Shown: piece after piece, positions 54,295 through 63,969 of the stretch | How the letters are laid out: each line of letters begins with the position of its first letter | Numbering within the stretch: the first letter of the stretch is position 1 | Source: Terriglobia bacterium | GTDB lineage: Bacteria; Acidobacteriota; Terriglobia; Terriglobales; Acidobacteriaceae | Assembly (NCBI GenBank): GCA_020073565.1 | Contig: JAIQEY010000001.1 | Location: 124,001 to 188,000 of the forward strand | Reading direction: 5' to 3' | DNA: 64,000 nt | Translations under genes and position numbers: made by a program | Notes under the pieces: model-generated | The model's database searches: none | The model's input: only the letters and a program-made list of their open reading frames with translations | Told to the model about the DNA's origin: nothing

Positions 54295-56115
54295 ATGGTG
54301 CGAATATCGCTGGTGGTGGCATCGATGAGTCTGCTGGTTCCGGCGCTTGCTTATGGCGCGGCACAGAGTCTGGAGGAGCGGCGGGCGCAATTGCAGCGCT
54401 TGCTGGCCGACGAATGGGAGTACACGCTTCGCACTCAGCCAGAGCTGGCGACGCACGTAGGCGACGATCGCTACAACGATCGGCTCAGCGATTTCTCAGA
54501 CAAGGCAATTGCCGATGATCTGCAGCACGCCCGCAATGTCTTGCGTCGTTTTCAGGCGATCGACGTCACCGGGTTCCCGGAACAGGAGGTGCTCAACCGC
54601 GAGCTGATGGCTCGGCAGTTGGCGGAGACTCTGAAAGTCGCGCAGTTCAAAGACTGGGAGATGCCCGCGACGCAGTTCGAAGGTGTCCACCTGAGGTACG
54701 CTTCCCTGCCCTTCGACACTCCGTTTCGCAACGTGAAGGACTACGAAAACTATCGCGCGCGCCTGCAGCAGATTCCGCGCGTGCTCGAACAGGCGACCGA
54801 CCACATGCGGCAAGGGCTGCGCGACCACCTGATGCCGCCGAAATATCTGCTGGAGAAAGTAGCCGGGCAGGCCCAGGGAATCGCGGATAGTCCGCTGGAC
54901 AAGAGTCCGTTCACGAGCCCGCTGAGGAAATCTCCCGACACAATTTCTGAACCGGAACGAACGCGGCTCCGCGAAAGCATTGAGAGTGTGGTGAAGAGCG
55001 AGGTTGCGCCGGCCTATGCGAAGTTCGCCAAGTTTGTTCGAGAGGAGTACGCGCCTCACGGGCGGCCGGAGGCAGGCATCTGGGCGTTGCCCAATGGCGA
55101 CGTTCGGTACGCCGTGGCGGTGGAACACCAGACAACCAGTAAATTGACGCCGGAGCAGATTCACCAGTTGGGCTTAAAGAGCGTGGCGCAGATCGAAGCC
55201 GACATGCTCAAGATCGCCCAGGCTCAAGGCTTCAAGGATCTGAGATCCTTCAACGCGCATATCCGGCAGGACCCGGCCCTGCGCGCGAAATCGGGACAGC
55301 AACTGCTCGATCTGTACACCCAATATCGCGATCAGATGTACAAGAAGCTGCCGGAAATTTTCGGCAGACTTCCCAAGAACAAGCTGGACGTGGTGCCGAT
55401 GGAATCGTTTCGCAGCGCCGACAGCGTGCCCGCGGATTACTCGATCGGCGCAGGAGATGGATCGCGGCCGGGAAGAATTAATGTCAACGAATACGCGCCG
55501 GAGAAGCGACTGTTGCTAAACGTGGAGGCGATCGCGTACCACGAAGGCGTGCCGGGGCATCACCTGCAATTTTCAATTGCGCAGGAACTTACGGACCTGC
55601 CGCCGTTCCGCAAATATGACCTCGACGTGAACGCCTACACCGAAGGATGGGCGTTCTACTCCGAGCGCCTGGGAAAAGAGTTGGGCTTCTATACCGACCC
55701 GTACAGCGAATACGGACGGCTCGAAAACGAGATGTGGCGAGCAGTGCGGTGGGTGGTCGATACCGGTGTGCACTCCAAACACTGGTCGCGGCAGAAGATG
55801 GTGGACTTCTTCCACGAGCGCACGGCCATGGACGATCAGAATATTGAGACAGAGGTCGATCGTTACATCGCGTGGCCGGCCCAGGCGCTCTCCTACAAAA
55901 TGGGACAGATGAAGATCATGGAACTGCGAGGCAAGGCGCACCGCGAGTTGGGCGAGAAATTCGATCTGCGCAGATTCCATGACGCGGTGCTCGACCAAGG
56001 GCCGCTGCCACTCGACATTCTGGAAACGAAGATCAACGCGTGGATCGCGGCGACGCAAGCAGCGCCTGCACAACCCGTGACTCCGGCATCGCAGCCAGCA
56101 CCGGCAATGCAGTGA
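54295..56115 (+). CDS. DUF885 secreted putative hydrolase/peptidase
   Basis: 606 residues. A signal peptide (ISLVVASMSLLVPALAYGAA) precedes a long alpha-helical domain. The motif YHEGVPGHHLQFSIAQEL, an HExxxHH-like zinc site, and AYTEGWAFYSERLGKELGFY are the marks of DUF885 proteins, which are related to M32/M3-like metallopeptidases. The end (AAPAQPVTPASQPAPAMQ) is Pro/Ala-rich. GAGGA five bases upstream fixes the ATG. Its exact substrate is unknown; a periplasmic peptide hydrolase is likely. Confidence 0.9.
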   Translation: MVRISLVVASMSLLVPALAYGAAQSLEERRAQLQRLLADEWEYTLRTQPELATHVGDDRYNDRLSDFSDKAIADDLQHARNVLRRFQAIDVTGFPEQEVLNRELMARQLAETLKVAQFKDWEMPATQFEGVHLRYASLPFDTPFRNVKDYENYRARLQQIPRVLEQATDHMRQGLRDHLMPPKYLLEKVAGQAQGIADSPLDKSPFTSPLRKSPDTISEPERTRLRESIESVVKSEVAPAYAKFAKFVREEYAPHGRPEAGIWALPNGDVRYAVAVEHQTTSKLTPEQIHQLGLKSVAQIEADMLKIAQAQGFKDLRSFNAHIRQDPALRAKSGQQLLDLYTQYRDQMYKKLPEIFGRLPKNKLDVVPMESFRSADSVPADYSIGAGDGSRPGRINVNEYAPEKRLLLNVEAIAYHEGVPGHHLQFSIAQELTDLPPFRKYDLDVNAYTEGWAFYSERLGKELGFYTDPYSEYGRLENEMWRAVRWVVDTGVHSKHWSRQKMVDFFHERTAMDDQNIETEVDRYIAWPAQALSYKMGQMKIMELRGKAHRELGEKFDLRRFHDAVLDQGPLPLDILETKINAWIAATQAAPAQPVTPASQPAPAMQ

Positions 56116-56123
56116 GAAAGTCC

Positions 56124-56151
56124 CAGGTGTCAGGTGTCAGGTCACAGGTCA
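56124..56151. repeat. Heptamer tandem repeat after DUF885
   Basis: Four consecutive seven-base units, CAGGTGT, CAGGTGT, CAGGTCA, CAGGTCA, lie between DUF885 and ftsZ (both ending here). A similar heptamer array lies on the other side of ftsZ. Confidence 0.7.
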
Positions 56152-56199
56152 CACCTTCTGCTCTGGGCTGGCCTTTCCTGAGACCTGAAACCCTTGTGT

Positions 56200-57465
56200 T
56201 TACATCACATCATTGCGCTTGCGCATGAACGCGGGAACGTCGAGATCCTCAGGCGAATAGCTGGGCGGAGGCGTGCGCATTGCGTCGAGTGAGATCACTT
56301 CCGCGTGGGGATGGCTGACAGGCGGCGGCCCGGGCAAATCCTGAAACGCTGCCGGCATGGGATCTGGCTCAAACGCGGGCTCGAACACCGGCTCCGGCTG
56401 AGCGACCGATTCGGGCGCATGGAAGCGGTCATGATGGCGGGACATAATGACCGGATCGTAGCTTTCGCGGTTGCGCGAACTGCGAATATCGCTTTCTTGA
56501 AATCCCGTCGCGATCACGGTGATCTTGACCGAGTCTTTCATCTTCTCGTCGAGAACAGCGCCAAAGATGATGTTGGCGTCGTCGTGCGCGGCGCCCTGGA
56601 TGATGGTGCAAGCCTGCTGCACTTCGGCGAGCTTGAGCGAACTTGATCCGGTGATGTTAATGAGAATGCCGCGCGCGCCGTCGATGGCGCCCGCTTCAAG
56701 CAGCGGCGAAGCAATCGCACGCTGAGCGGCTTCGGTCGTGCGGTGCTCGCCAGCCGAGGTCGCAGTGCCCATCACCGCGTAGCCCATGCCGGCCATGATG
56801 GCCTTCACGTCGGCAAAATCGCGGTTGATGATGCCGGGAATGGTGATGATGTCGGCGATGCCCTGGACGCCTTGCCGCAGGATATCGTCCGCGATGCGGA
56901 AGGACTCGAAGAAGCCGGCGTTCTCGGCCACGCCGAGCAGCTTTTCATTCGGAATGACGATGGTGGTGTCGATCGACTCCATCAGTTCCGAGATGCCGCG
57001 CTCGGCTTGCTGCATGCGCCGTTTGCCTTCGAATGCGAAGGGCTTGGTCACGACGGCCACCGTGAGCGCACCCATCTCACTGGCGAGGGACGCGATGATC
57101 GGGGCAGCGCCGGTCCCGGTACCACCACCAAGTCCGGCGGTGACGAAGATCATGTCGGCGCCTTCGAGGGCCTCAATGATCTTGTCGGAATCCTCGAGCG
57201 CGGCCTTGCGACCGATTTCCGGATTCGCACCCGCACCGAGGCCATTGGTCAACTTCACGCCGAGTTGAATCTTGGTGGCGGCGCGCGACATCCGCAGAGC
57301 CTGCAGGTCCGTGTTGGCCACGATGAACTCGATGTGCTCCATGCCCGAGTCGATCATGCGATTGACGGCGTTGTTGCCGCCCCCACCGATACCGATGACT
57401 TTAATGCGTGCGTCGTTGCGGGCTTCTTCGTTGAAGCTGATGCGGAGTCCGTTGTCCTCGATCAT
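56200..57465 (-). CDS. ftsZ: Cell-division GTPase FtsZ
   Basis: 421 residues; the tubulin-like scaffold of the Z ring. The GTP-binding loop GGGTGTG sits at 113-119 within [35 protein letters not shown] and FAFEGKRRM are also standard. The C-terminal linker is Pro/Glu-rich and ends [15 protein letters not shown], the conserved tail that docks FtsA and others. GAGGTG eight bases before the ATG selects the start; a longer frame upstream is repeat sequence. It follows ftsA by 94 bases containing repeats, so it may be transcribed partly on its own. Confidence 0.97.
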   Translation of the reverse strand: MIEDNGLRISFNEEARNDARIKVIGIGGGGNNAVNRMIDSGMEHIEFIVANTDLQALRMSRAATKIQLGVKLTNGLGAGANPEIGRKAALEDSDKIIEALEGADMIFVTAGLGGGTGTGAAPIIASLASEMGALTVAVVTKPFAFEGKRRMQQAERGISELMESIDTTIVIPNEKLLGVAENAGFFESFRIADDILRQGVQGIADIITIPGIINRDFADVKAIMAGMGYAVMGTATSAGEHRTTEAAQRAIASPLLEAGAIDGARGILINITGSSSLKLAEVQQACTIIQGAAHDDANIIFGAVLDEKMKDSVKITVIATGFQESDIRSSRNRESYDPVIMSRHHDRFHAPESVAQPEPVFEPAFEPDPMPAAFQDLPGPPPVSHPHAEVISLDAMRTPPPSYSPEDLDVPAFMRKRNDVM

Positions 57466-57483
57466 TTGAACACCTCGTAGAAT

Positions 57484-57511
57484 CAGTTGCCGGTTCCCAG
57501 TTGCCGGTTGC
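57484..57511. repeat. Heptamer tandem repeat upstream of ftsZ
   Basis: Units CAGTTGC, CGGTTCC, CAGTTGC, CGGTTGC follow without gaps, then degrade. It lies in the 94-base ftsA-ftsZ gap, where it may tune expression of ftsZ or be a slippage-prone repeat. Confidence 0.65.
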
Positions 57512-57531
57512 GAGTCAGTACCCACCACTTT

Positions 57532-57551
57532 CGCGGACAGGAATGTCCGCG
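57532..57551. repeat. GNRA-type hairpin palindrome between ftsA and ftsZ
   Basis: CGCGGACA and TGTCCGCG form an eight-base stem closing a GGAA loop. No T-run follows. It could pause transcription or stabilise mRNA between ftsA and ftsZ, or belong to a repeat family. Confidence 0.6.
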
Positions 57552-57559
57552 CCACACAT

Positions 57560-58780
57560 TCAGGCGCCTTTCTTTGCGAACAGTGCTTTCATTCGCGAAC
57601 CGAAGCCTGGCTCTTGCAGACCGCGGGCCAGGCGGGCTCGGTGGCCGTAGTACACCATGCCGAGCACGGTCGCAAATTCCGGTTCCGCCAGGAGGGCCGG
57701 CATCCGCGCCATGGGCGTGGGAAACGCAAAACGCGCAGCTTTGCGCAGCACCGATTCAGCCACATCCAGAATGCCGGGTAGGCGCGAAGCGCCGCCGCTG
57801 AGCACGAATCCCGCGATGCAATGATCGAAAACTCCTGCATGGCGCAGGTTCTCGCGCAGCAGTTCAAACAGTTCACGGGCGCGGGGCTCGAGAATCTCAC
57901 CTACCATGCGCTGCGGCATCATGCGCGAAGCACGATCGCCCACCGACGGCACTTCGACCTGGTTGCCCTCCGGAATCAGCGTCACCACCGCGTTGCCAAA
58001 ATTCTTCTTAAGCACCTCGGCTTCCGCAAGCGCCGTGCACATGCCGACAGAAAGATCGCTGGTGAAGTGGTCGCCGCCGATTGGAATTACGGCGGTGTGC
58101 GCAACCGCGCCTTGCTGGAAAACAATCAGATCGCAGGAGCCGGCGCCCAGATCAGCCAAGCACACGCCGAGGTCGCGCTCGTCCGACCGCAATACTGAAT
58201 CCGCGCAGGCCAGCGGCTCAAAAACTGTGTCGTCGACATGGACCCCCGCTTTGTTCACCGCGCTGATCACATTCTGCGCGGTGCTCGCCGAGGCCGTTAC
58301 GATGTGAACGCGAACTTCCAGCCGAGTCGCCATCATGCCGGAGGGATTCTGCACGCCGGGCTGATCGTCGAGAATAAATTCCTGGGGAAGCAGATGGAGA
58401 ATTTCGCGGTCGGCGGGCAGGGGGATGGTGCGCGCCTTGTCCACTGCCTGCCGGATTTCGTCGCGCCCTATTTCGCGAGAACGCGCGCCAAAAGCGATGC
58501 CCCCGTGACTGTTCACGCCCCGAATATGCGCCCCGGCAATGCCCACCATCGCATGCTCCACCGCGATTCCGGCGGCGTCTTCCGCCTTCTCGACCGCCTT
58601 CTGGATGCTACTGACCGCTTTGTCGAGTTCCGTGATCACGCCCTTGCGCATTCCGCGAGACTCGCTGATACCGTGCCCGCGATAGCGCAGTCCGTTGTCG
58701 CTGAGTTCGGCAACCAGGACACAGATCTTGGAACTGCCTACGTCGATCGCGGTAATGAAGTTGGGCAGATGGCTTGGCAT
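57560..58780 (-). CDS. ftsA: Cell-division protein FtsA
   Basis: 406 residues, actin-like, tethers FtsZ to the membrane. The start [19 protein letters not shown] is phosphate-1; [20 protein letters not shown] and [20 protein letters not shown] (phosphate 2) follow; [20 protein letters not shown] is the adenosine motif. The C-terminus ([19 protein letters not shown]) is the amphipathic membrane-targeting helix. It begins one base after the ftsQ stop. Confidence 0.96.
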   Translation of the reverse strand: MPSHLPNFITAIDVGSSKICVLVAELSDNGLRYRGHGISESRGMRKGVITELDKAVSSIQKAVEKAEDAAGIAVEHAMVGIAGAHIRGVNSHGGIAFGARSREIGRDEIRQAVDKARTIPLPADREILHLLPQEFILDDQPGVQNPSGMMATRLEVRVHIVTASASTAQNVISAVNKAGVHVDDTVFEPLACADSVLRSDERDLGVCLADLGAGSCDLIVFQQGAVAHTAVIPIGGDHFTSDLSVGMCTALAEAEVLKKNFGNAVVTLIPEGNQVEVPSVGDRASRMMPQRMVGEILEPRARELFELLRENLRHAGVFDHCIAGFVLSGGASRLPGILDVAESVLRKAARFAFPTPMARMPALLAEPEFATVLGMVYYGHRARLARGLQEPGFGSRMKALFAKKGA

Positions 58781-58781
58781 G

Positions 58782-60113
58782 TCAGTTCTGCGCAGTCTCC
58801 TTGGGAATTGCGGCGCTGGGTTTCTTTTGGCCTCTCGCCGGGGCGGCCGGCGCTGGCGAAGGCAAACGCGGCGAAGCCTGCGCGGCTGCCGGCTTCACAG
58901 GTGGTCCAGCAACCGGTGGTGGGGCCTTCAGCACGGGCACTGGATGATTCTTCGAAGGGGCAGCGGCCGCTGGTTTCCCTCTCGCTTTTTGCGCCTTGTG
59001 AGCAGCCTTTGTCCAGGCATGCTTCGCAGGCGCTTTGTGAGCAGCCTTGGCGGAATTCACGGGAGCGGGTGCCGGCGGATGCGCCACGTACTTCTCGTAA
59101 TTCACGATGGCCGTCTGCTTCACCCCCGCAGCGATGGCAGCCTTGGCCGCTGCTGGAGTCAACGCGGGCTGGCGCGGCATCCCTTCCAGGTCCGGATTGA
59201 CGATGATCTGTCCGTCGTACCGCAGATCAACCGATTCCAGTTTGCTGAACTGCTGACGCCACTGCTGCACATGCGTGACGTAGGTTCTGTAGCGCTGCAG
59301 GTAGTTGCCCGACCCGAGGTGCACCAGCACTTCGCCGTTCGCATCCGCGGGCACGACCTTGACATCGTCAGTGTCAGTGAGATCGACTTCGCTGAGTTCC
59401 TGAGAAAAGTTGGCGCCATCGGAATCAAGCTGGCGAAGCAATTCGTTGTAATTCTTCATGCGGGCCGCACGAGTGGCGTGCGGTTCTCCGGTATTCATCC
59501 CCGTGATCACAGGGAACGAGTACTTGCCCTTCCCGCCGGGAGTGAGTTCCATCAGTGTGCCGCCCGCATCGATCAGGGAAACACGCGCTCCGATGCGGGC
59601 AAACGCTACTGGCGTGCGCTCGTGAATCTCGATGCGCAGACGGTTGGGCACGAAGCGCATCACACTGGCGGATTCGACCCATGGAATCTGCTCGAGTTGC
59701 TGTTTGCGCTGAGCCAGTGGGACGAAGAAGATGTTGCGGCCAATGTCGCCTCCCATCACCTCCAGGATCTGCGAGTGCGCCACGTGCTGTGCACCGGAGA
59801 CTTCGATCTGGTCGCTGGAATTGATACGAAAACGCCAGGAGTGCTTGCCGTAGGAATAAAGACTGCTGCCGATGGCGGCCAGGATCGTGAGTACAACCAG
59901 GGCTGCGACAACCCATGTCAGGCGAATCGCGGTCTTTTTGGGGAGGGTATTGCGCCGGGCCGAGACCCGCTTCTGCGCCCGCAGAAAGGGCGATTCCTGA
60001 TCGGCTTCTAAGTCGACCAGACGCGAGTCGTCGAAAGGCTCGCGCTCAGCAGCCTCGCCGGGAAGCGGGTACAAGTCTTCCTGAACGAAAATGGAACCTG
60101 ATTTCCGCGCCAC
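58782..60113 (-). CDS. ftsQ: Cell-division protein FtsQ (DivIB) with long Pro/Ala tail
   Basis: 443 residues. A cytoplasmic start is followed by a membrane helix (LTWVVAALVVLTILAAIGSS) and a POTRA domain beginning RINSSDQIEVSGAQHVAHSQ, then the FtsQ-specific domain with VSLIDAGGTLMELTPGGKGK. The bitopic protein recruits FtsB/L and later division enzymes. From about residue 330 the chain becomes a low-complexity tail rich in Pro, Ala and Lys (PPPVAGPPVKPAAAQASPRL), which is unusual and could bind wall or other division factors. Confidence 0.93.
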   Translation of the reverse strand: MARKSGSIFVQEDLYPLPGEAAEREPFDDSRLVDLEADQESPFLRAQKRVSARRNTLPKKTAIRLTWVVAALVVLTILAAIGSSLYSYGKHSWRFRINSSDQIEVSGAQHVAHSQILEVMGGDIGRNIFFVPLAQRKQQLEQIPWVESASVMRFVPNRLRIEIHERTPVAFARIGARVSLIDAGGTLMELTPGGKGKYSFPVITGMNTGEPHATRAARMKNYNELLRQLDSDGANFSQELSEVDLTDTDDVKVVPADANGEVLVHLGSGNYLQRYRTYVTHVQQWRQQFSKLESVDLRYDGQIIVNPDLEGMPRQPALTPAAAKAAIAAGVKQTAIVNYEKYVAHPPAPAPVNSAKAAHKAPAKHAWTKAAHKAQKARGKPAAAAPSKNHPVPVLKAPPPVAGPPVKPAAAQASPRLPSPAPAAPARGQKKPSAAIPKETAQN

Positions 60114-60265
60114 TCGTTCGAGTCAGTTGTCGACAGAAAACCGCTGAGCATAATCACTATAACGGGATTTCGCGAATTGAGACAGTACAAAGTTTGGTGG
60201 CGGGAAAACGAATGGACTAATCGGTCTCGTTCCCGGAAATCTGAGAGCCTTTTTGTATGCGGACC

Positions 60266-60730
60266 CTAGAAATTATCGCCAACCTGGACGTCCGGGAGTC
60301 CGGCGTCGACTGAGATTCTCGCCCCGGTCTTCGGGCAGACCAAAGTGATTCGGCGGCTCGCCGCAGTGGTCAGCTTAAATTGCGCCCGCCTGCGCCAGCG
60401 GATCTGCTCGATCTGCGAGCGCTGCAGCTCGGCTTGGGCGCGAACCAGATCGGCCTGGGCGCGAACCTGCTCCCGCACAAGCTCGGCTTGGGCCAATTCC
60501 CGGTCGCGGGCCGAGGCTAGCAAGTCGTCGACCGCGAAGGGCTGAGGCGTGGTCAGAACTCGTGCCAGTGCGACGGTCCGCTCGGCGCGAGAGACGAGCC
60601 GGCAAACCGTAGACTCGGCGTGATCCGCAAGGCGATGAATCGCGGGAAACCTTCCATTGTGGTATTCGCTATGCAGCCCCAGGGCAAATACTCCAAGTAC
60701 AACCCAATACAAGACTTTGTTCGTGTTCAT
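60266..60730 (-). CDS. Unrecognised membrane-anchored coiled-coil protein in the division cluster
   Basis: 154 residues. A hydrophobic N-terminal helix (VLYWVVLGVFALGLHSEYHN) may be a signal anchor. The middle is a charged, Arg/Glu/Gln-rich coiled coil (RDRELAQAELVREQVRAQAD, repeated RAQAEL). The end (LVCPKTGARISVDAGLP) has one cysteine. No known domain recognised. GGGGAG is five bases upstream. It sits between murC and ftsQ with another orphan, where such genes are not usual; a wall/division accessory is possible. Confidence 0.65.
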   Translation of the reverse strand: MNTNKVLYWVVLGVFALGLHSEYHNGRFPAIHRLADHAESTVCRLVSRAERTVALARVLTTPQPFAVDDLLASARDRELAQAELVREQVRAQADLVRAQAELQRSQIEQIRWRRRAQFKLTTAASRRITLVCPKTGARISVDAGLPDVQVGDNF

Positions 60731-60884
60731 AGCAGCTCCCCCGCCTTTGCCAAATTGGACGGGCAGGGAGGAAAAAGGTCAACAGAACAGTTGCGGATGC
60801 CATGAACGCACGATCTTTACTGCTGGTGGTGGAGTCCGGGCTTTCCCGCCCCGCGGAACGGGCCGTCGGCTCGAAGTCCGCTGG

Positions 60885-62327
60885 CTACCCTTTGGGCACA
60901 AGTCGAAACCTGTCGATGGCGATCTTTGCACTCTTATCGCCACGCCACCATTTCAGACGGTACCGCACCGTCAATTCGTCGAAACTGTCGATCTTGATTT
61001 GGCTGGGCACTCGAAAGCTGAGGGTCTGTACCGCGGGCACGCCCCGATTCATTCCCGCTGGAACCGACACTTCCCGCAAACCGAGCGATTCGGAGGGCTT
61101 GCCCGGGAGCATCGTATTCCGCACTTGCAACTCCATGGCCACCGTTCCCGGAAAAGCATCGGCGTTGTCGATTACGATCTCGATGGCGCTATAGGATCCA
61201 AGGCCGACCGCCGCCCCCAGGTTTTGTCGCGCTTCCATCCATAACGGCGCGCCGTCAAGGGATCGGAAAGTCTGAACCGCCGGACTGCCATGCCGGAGCA
61301 CCGAAGTTGGAGGTGGCCGATCCGCTGGAGGCCGCCAGAACCAGTAGACGCCATCAAACGGTATGCTGAGAGGATCGGAGCGCGCGCTGCCAAAGCCTTC
61401 TCGGGTGCGGTTCAGGGTCGGCGCCACCAGCTTCAAGTGAGACTCGACTTCGGGGTAGAGAAGCACACCGGTGAAGACGGTATCGATCACGACCGGATAG
61501 GTGCCTTCCCTCGTATTCCGGTCCCGGTTAGGGAGAGTCCTGACCCTACCTGCGGGGAGCGCAAACGTCGAGCCGAGAAGACGCCTGCCAGCAGCGAAGG
61601 AATTTCCCCCAATCCCCGAACCTCCGGCGCCGAGAGAATAGGGCAGCCACGCGAACGCGATCACGAATGTCACGACGACAAGCTCGGTAAGACTCCGCGA
61701 TGCTGGGCTAGGGTGTTGGGACGCTGGCGAGTCGCGAATCATCTGCACGCCGCGATGCACAAGCGCCCCAGTACCCACGACCAAGAGCAGGTCAGTAAGA
61801 ATGGGGCGGTTGTCAATGGCCGCAACCACGGCCGCTTGGATCGCAACCGAGCCAAGAACGCTGCCAAGTCCAGAAACGAAGGGCTGGCTGTGGACTGCGA
61901 ACATGCGGTCCGGAAACGGGAGTTCCAGAGTCGCGAGGCCGTCGTCCTCGGAGATCCCTCTGACGAATGCAATCAAACGGCCCACTTCAACAGCCAGCAC
62001 GACCCAGATGACCAACGCGAACCAGGACCTCTGGGCAGAAAACATCAGCAGGGGTGGCAGCCATAAGGCAGGTGATGCGGTGCGAAGGGCGATTTCTGCA
62101 AGATCGGCAGCCTGCCGATGAATCATGATCCGCAAGCTGCAAAGCGTCGTGATCGCGCCTGCGGCAAACACCAGTAACGTGTAGGCCGTTGCCCGCGCCA
62201 GCAAGCCGGACACGGTGACCAGATGACGAGGCGCAACCGCGGAGCCGAGACTCGCCGCGACCAGCGCTGCGATGAGACCCATCGCCACGGATACTAACTG
62301 CCGGTTCCGCGCGATCCACGCTTTCAT
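60885..62327 (-). CDS. Unrecognised multi-pass membrane protein in the division cluster
   Basis: 480 residues from ATG 62327 (AGGTG upstream). The N-terminal half has several helices (LVSVAMGLIAALVAASLGSA, AYTLLVFAAGAITTL, WFALVIWVVLAVEVGRLIAF, SVAIQAAVVAAI, LVVVTFVIAFAWLPYSL). The C-terminal 250 residues look extracytoplasmic and beta-rich, with VYWFWRPPADRPPPTSVLRH and TVRYRLKWWRGDKS. I cannot name a family. Like its neighbour it interrupts murC-ftsQ. Confidence 0.75.
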   Translation of the reverse strand: MKAWIARNRQLVSVAMGLIAALVAASLGSAVAPRHLVTVSGLLARATAYTLLVFAAGAITTLCSLRIMIHRQAADLAEIALRTASPALWLPPLLMFSAQRSWFALVIWVVLAVEVGRLIAFVRGISEDDGLATLELPFPDRMFAVHSQPFVSGLGSVLGSVAIQAAVVAAIDNRPILTDLLLVVGTGALVHRGVQMIRDSPASQHPSPASRSLTELVVVTFVIAFAWLPYSLGAGGSGIGGNSFAAGRRLLGSTFALPAGRVRTLPNRDRNTREGTYPVVIDTVFTGVLLYPEVESHLKLVAPTLNRTREGFGSARSDPLSIPFDGVYWFWRPPADRPPPTSVLRHGSPAVQTFRSLDGAPLWMEARQNLGAAVGLGSYSAIEIVIDNADAFPGTVAMELQVRNTMLPGKPSESLGLREVSVPAGMNRGVPAVQTLSFRVPSQIKIDSFDELTVRYRLKWWRGDKSAKIAIDRFRLVPKG

Positions 62328-62456
62328 CTCTGCGGCACCTGTGCGCGTTAACCGCCAAGTCGGTTCAGCGCAAACAACTCCCAGGGATCCTAGGCATTTG
62401 GACACCACCGATTATGCAAAGGTTCCGAGCGAATTGCTGAGCGAGGAAAGGAACAC

Positions 62457-62493
62457 GGGGTGCCCCGCTCATCGCGCTTTTTGCATGAGTGGG
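62457..62493. repeat. Dispersed palindromic element, diverged copy 2
   Basis: GGGGTGCCCCGCTCATCGC, loop GCTTTTT, then GCATGAGTGGG, an imperfect version of the palindrome at 52431-52470 that keeps GTGCCCC.CTCAT and ATGAGTGGG. It lies between the membrane-protein gene and murC. Confidence 0.7.
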
Positions 62494-62523
62494 ATTCACG
62501 ACGAACCCGGCACGCGAGTCCGG

Positions 62524-63921
62524 CTAGCGCCCCTTCTCCAGCTTCTCCAGAATCATGGGCCCCAGCTGCGAGACGCTGCCCGCCCCCAAGGTCAGGATCA
62601 TGTCGCCCGGCCGGGCTTGGGCTGCCACCGCACTGGCCGCGTCGGCGAAGGAAGGCACGTAAGCTGCGGCCCGGTGCCCTTTCTCGGCAATCCGGCGAGC
62701 CAGAACTTCTGCTGTGATGCCTTCGATAGGCTTCTCGCTGGCGGCATAAATATCGAGCACGAAAAGGGTGTCAGCATCGGTAAAGGCAGTGGCGAACTCA
62801 TCCATCAGGTCGCGGGTGCGCGTGTAGCGGTGTGGCTGGAAGACGGCGTGGATGCGACGGAACCCGCACTGGCGCGCAGCGGCGAGCGTGGCCCGAATCT
62901 CGGTGGGATGGTGGCCGTAGTCGTCAATGACACTGACGTCCGCGGCCTTGCCCTTCAGTTGGAAGCGGCGGTCCACGCCCCGGAAGCTGTCGAGGGCCGC
63001 GCGAATCTGGTCGGCGGAAATGTCGAGCGCCGTTCCCACGGCAATGGCAGCCGTGGCGTTCAGCACATTGTGGATTCCCGGAACATGCAGGCTGAACACA
63101 CCCAGGTCTTTTCCCTTGTACGTGACGCCAAATCGGCTGAGCGGGCGCTGGTCGGCGGACGAGCCCAGCGGCGATGTCTCCAGCCGAATCAGGAAGTCGG
63201 AGCCGCGGCTCGTGCCGTACGTAGTCACGCGCCGATGAGCCCGAGGCAACAGGCGGCGGAGAGTACGGTCATCATTGCATCCCACGACCAGCCCGTAGAA
63301 CGGAACGCGCGCCATGAACTCGAGGAAGGTGCGGCGAACGTCGCGCATGTCGCGGTAGCAGTCCATGTGCTCACGGTCGACGTTGGTCACGACCGAGACA
63401 ATCGGCGAAAGCTTCAGAAAAGACCGGTCGCTTTCGTCGGCCTCGGCGACGAGGTACTGTGACTTGCCCAGCCGGGCATTCGAGCCAAGGGCGTCCACGC
63501 GCCCGCCAACCACCACGGTGGGATCGAGACCACCAGCAGCCAGCACGGTCGCCACCATCGAGGTAGTCGTGGTCTTGCCGTGCATGCCGGCGATGGCGAT
63601 GCCGTATTTCAAGCGCATCAACTCGGCCAGCATCTCCGCGCGCTGAATCACGGGAATGTGCAGGCGCCGGGCTTCCGCAACTTCGGGATTGACGACGGAA
63701 ATAGCGGAACTGGTGACAACGACATCGGCGCCGGTGACGTTGGCCGCCGCGTGGCCTTCGAACGTCTGCGCACCGAGAGCGGCCAGACGCTGCGTGACTG
63801 GCGAAGTCCTGAGATCAGAACCAGAGATCTTGTAGCCGAGGTTCAGCAGGACTTCGGCAATACCGCTCATACCGATACCGCCGATGCCAACGAAATGAAT
63901 GCGCTGAATCTTTGCGAACAT
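62524..63921 (-). CDS. murC: UDP-N-acetylmuramate--L-alanine ligase MurC
   Basis: 465 residues; adds L-alanine to UDP-MurNAc, the first peptide step of wall precursor synthesis, using ATP. The N-terminal Rossmann motif is [20 protein letters not shown]; the ATP loop is [16 protein letters not shown]. Central and C-terminal Mur ligase domains follow, including [18 protein letters not shown] and [20 protein letters not shown]. It starts about 50 bases after the preceding partial gene and leads the division block. Confidence 0.97.
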   Translation of the reverse strand: MFAKIQRIHFVGIGGIGMSGIAEVLLNLGYKISGSDLRTSPVTQRLAALGAQTFEGHAAANVTGADVVVTSSAISVVNPEVAEARRLHIPVIQRAEMLAELMRLKYGIAIAGMHGKTTTTSMVATVLAAGGLDPTVVVGGRVDALGSNARLGKSQYLVAEADESDRSFLKLSPIVSVVTNVDREHMDCYRDMRDVRRTFLEFMARVPFYGLVVGCNDDRTLRRLLPRAHRRVTTYGTSRGSDFLIRLETSPLGSSADQRPLSRFGVTYKGKDLGVFSLHVPGIHNVLNATAAIAVGTALDISADQIRAALDSFRGVDRRFQLKGKAADVSVIDDYGHHPTEIRATLAAARQCGFRRIHAVFQPHRYTRTRDLMDEFATAFTDADTLFVLDIYAASEKPIEGITAEVLARRIAEKGHRAAAYVPSFADAASAVAAQARPGDMILTLGAGSVSQLGPMILEKLEKGR

Positions 63922-63969
63922 GCGAAGGCTGATGATAAAGCATCTCGCCGCCGAAAAAAGCTCAAAGGT

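Noticed and set aside
57466..57555. 30-residue N-terminal extension of FtsZ
   Set aside because: It is translated from the palindrome and heptamer repeats; GAGGTG precedes the internal ATG at 57465.
58238..60011. Open frames opposite ftsA and ftsQ
   Set aside because: Antisense shadows of well-defined division genes.
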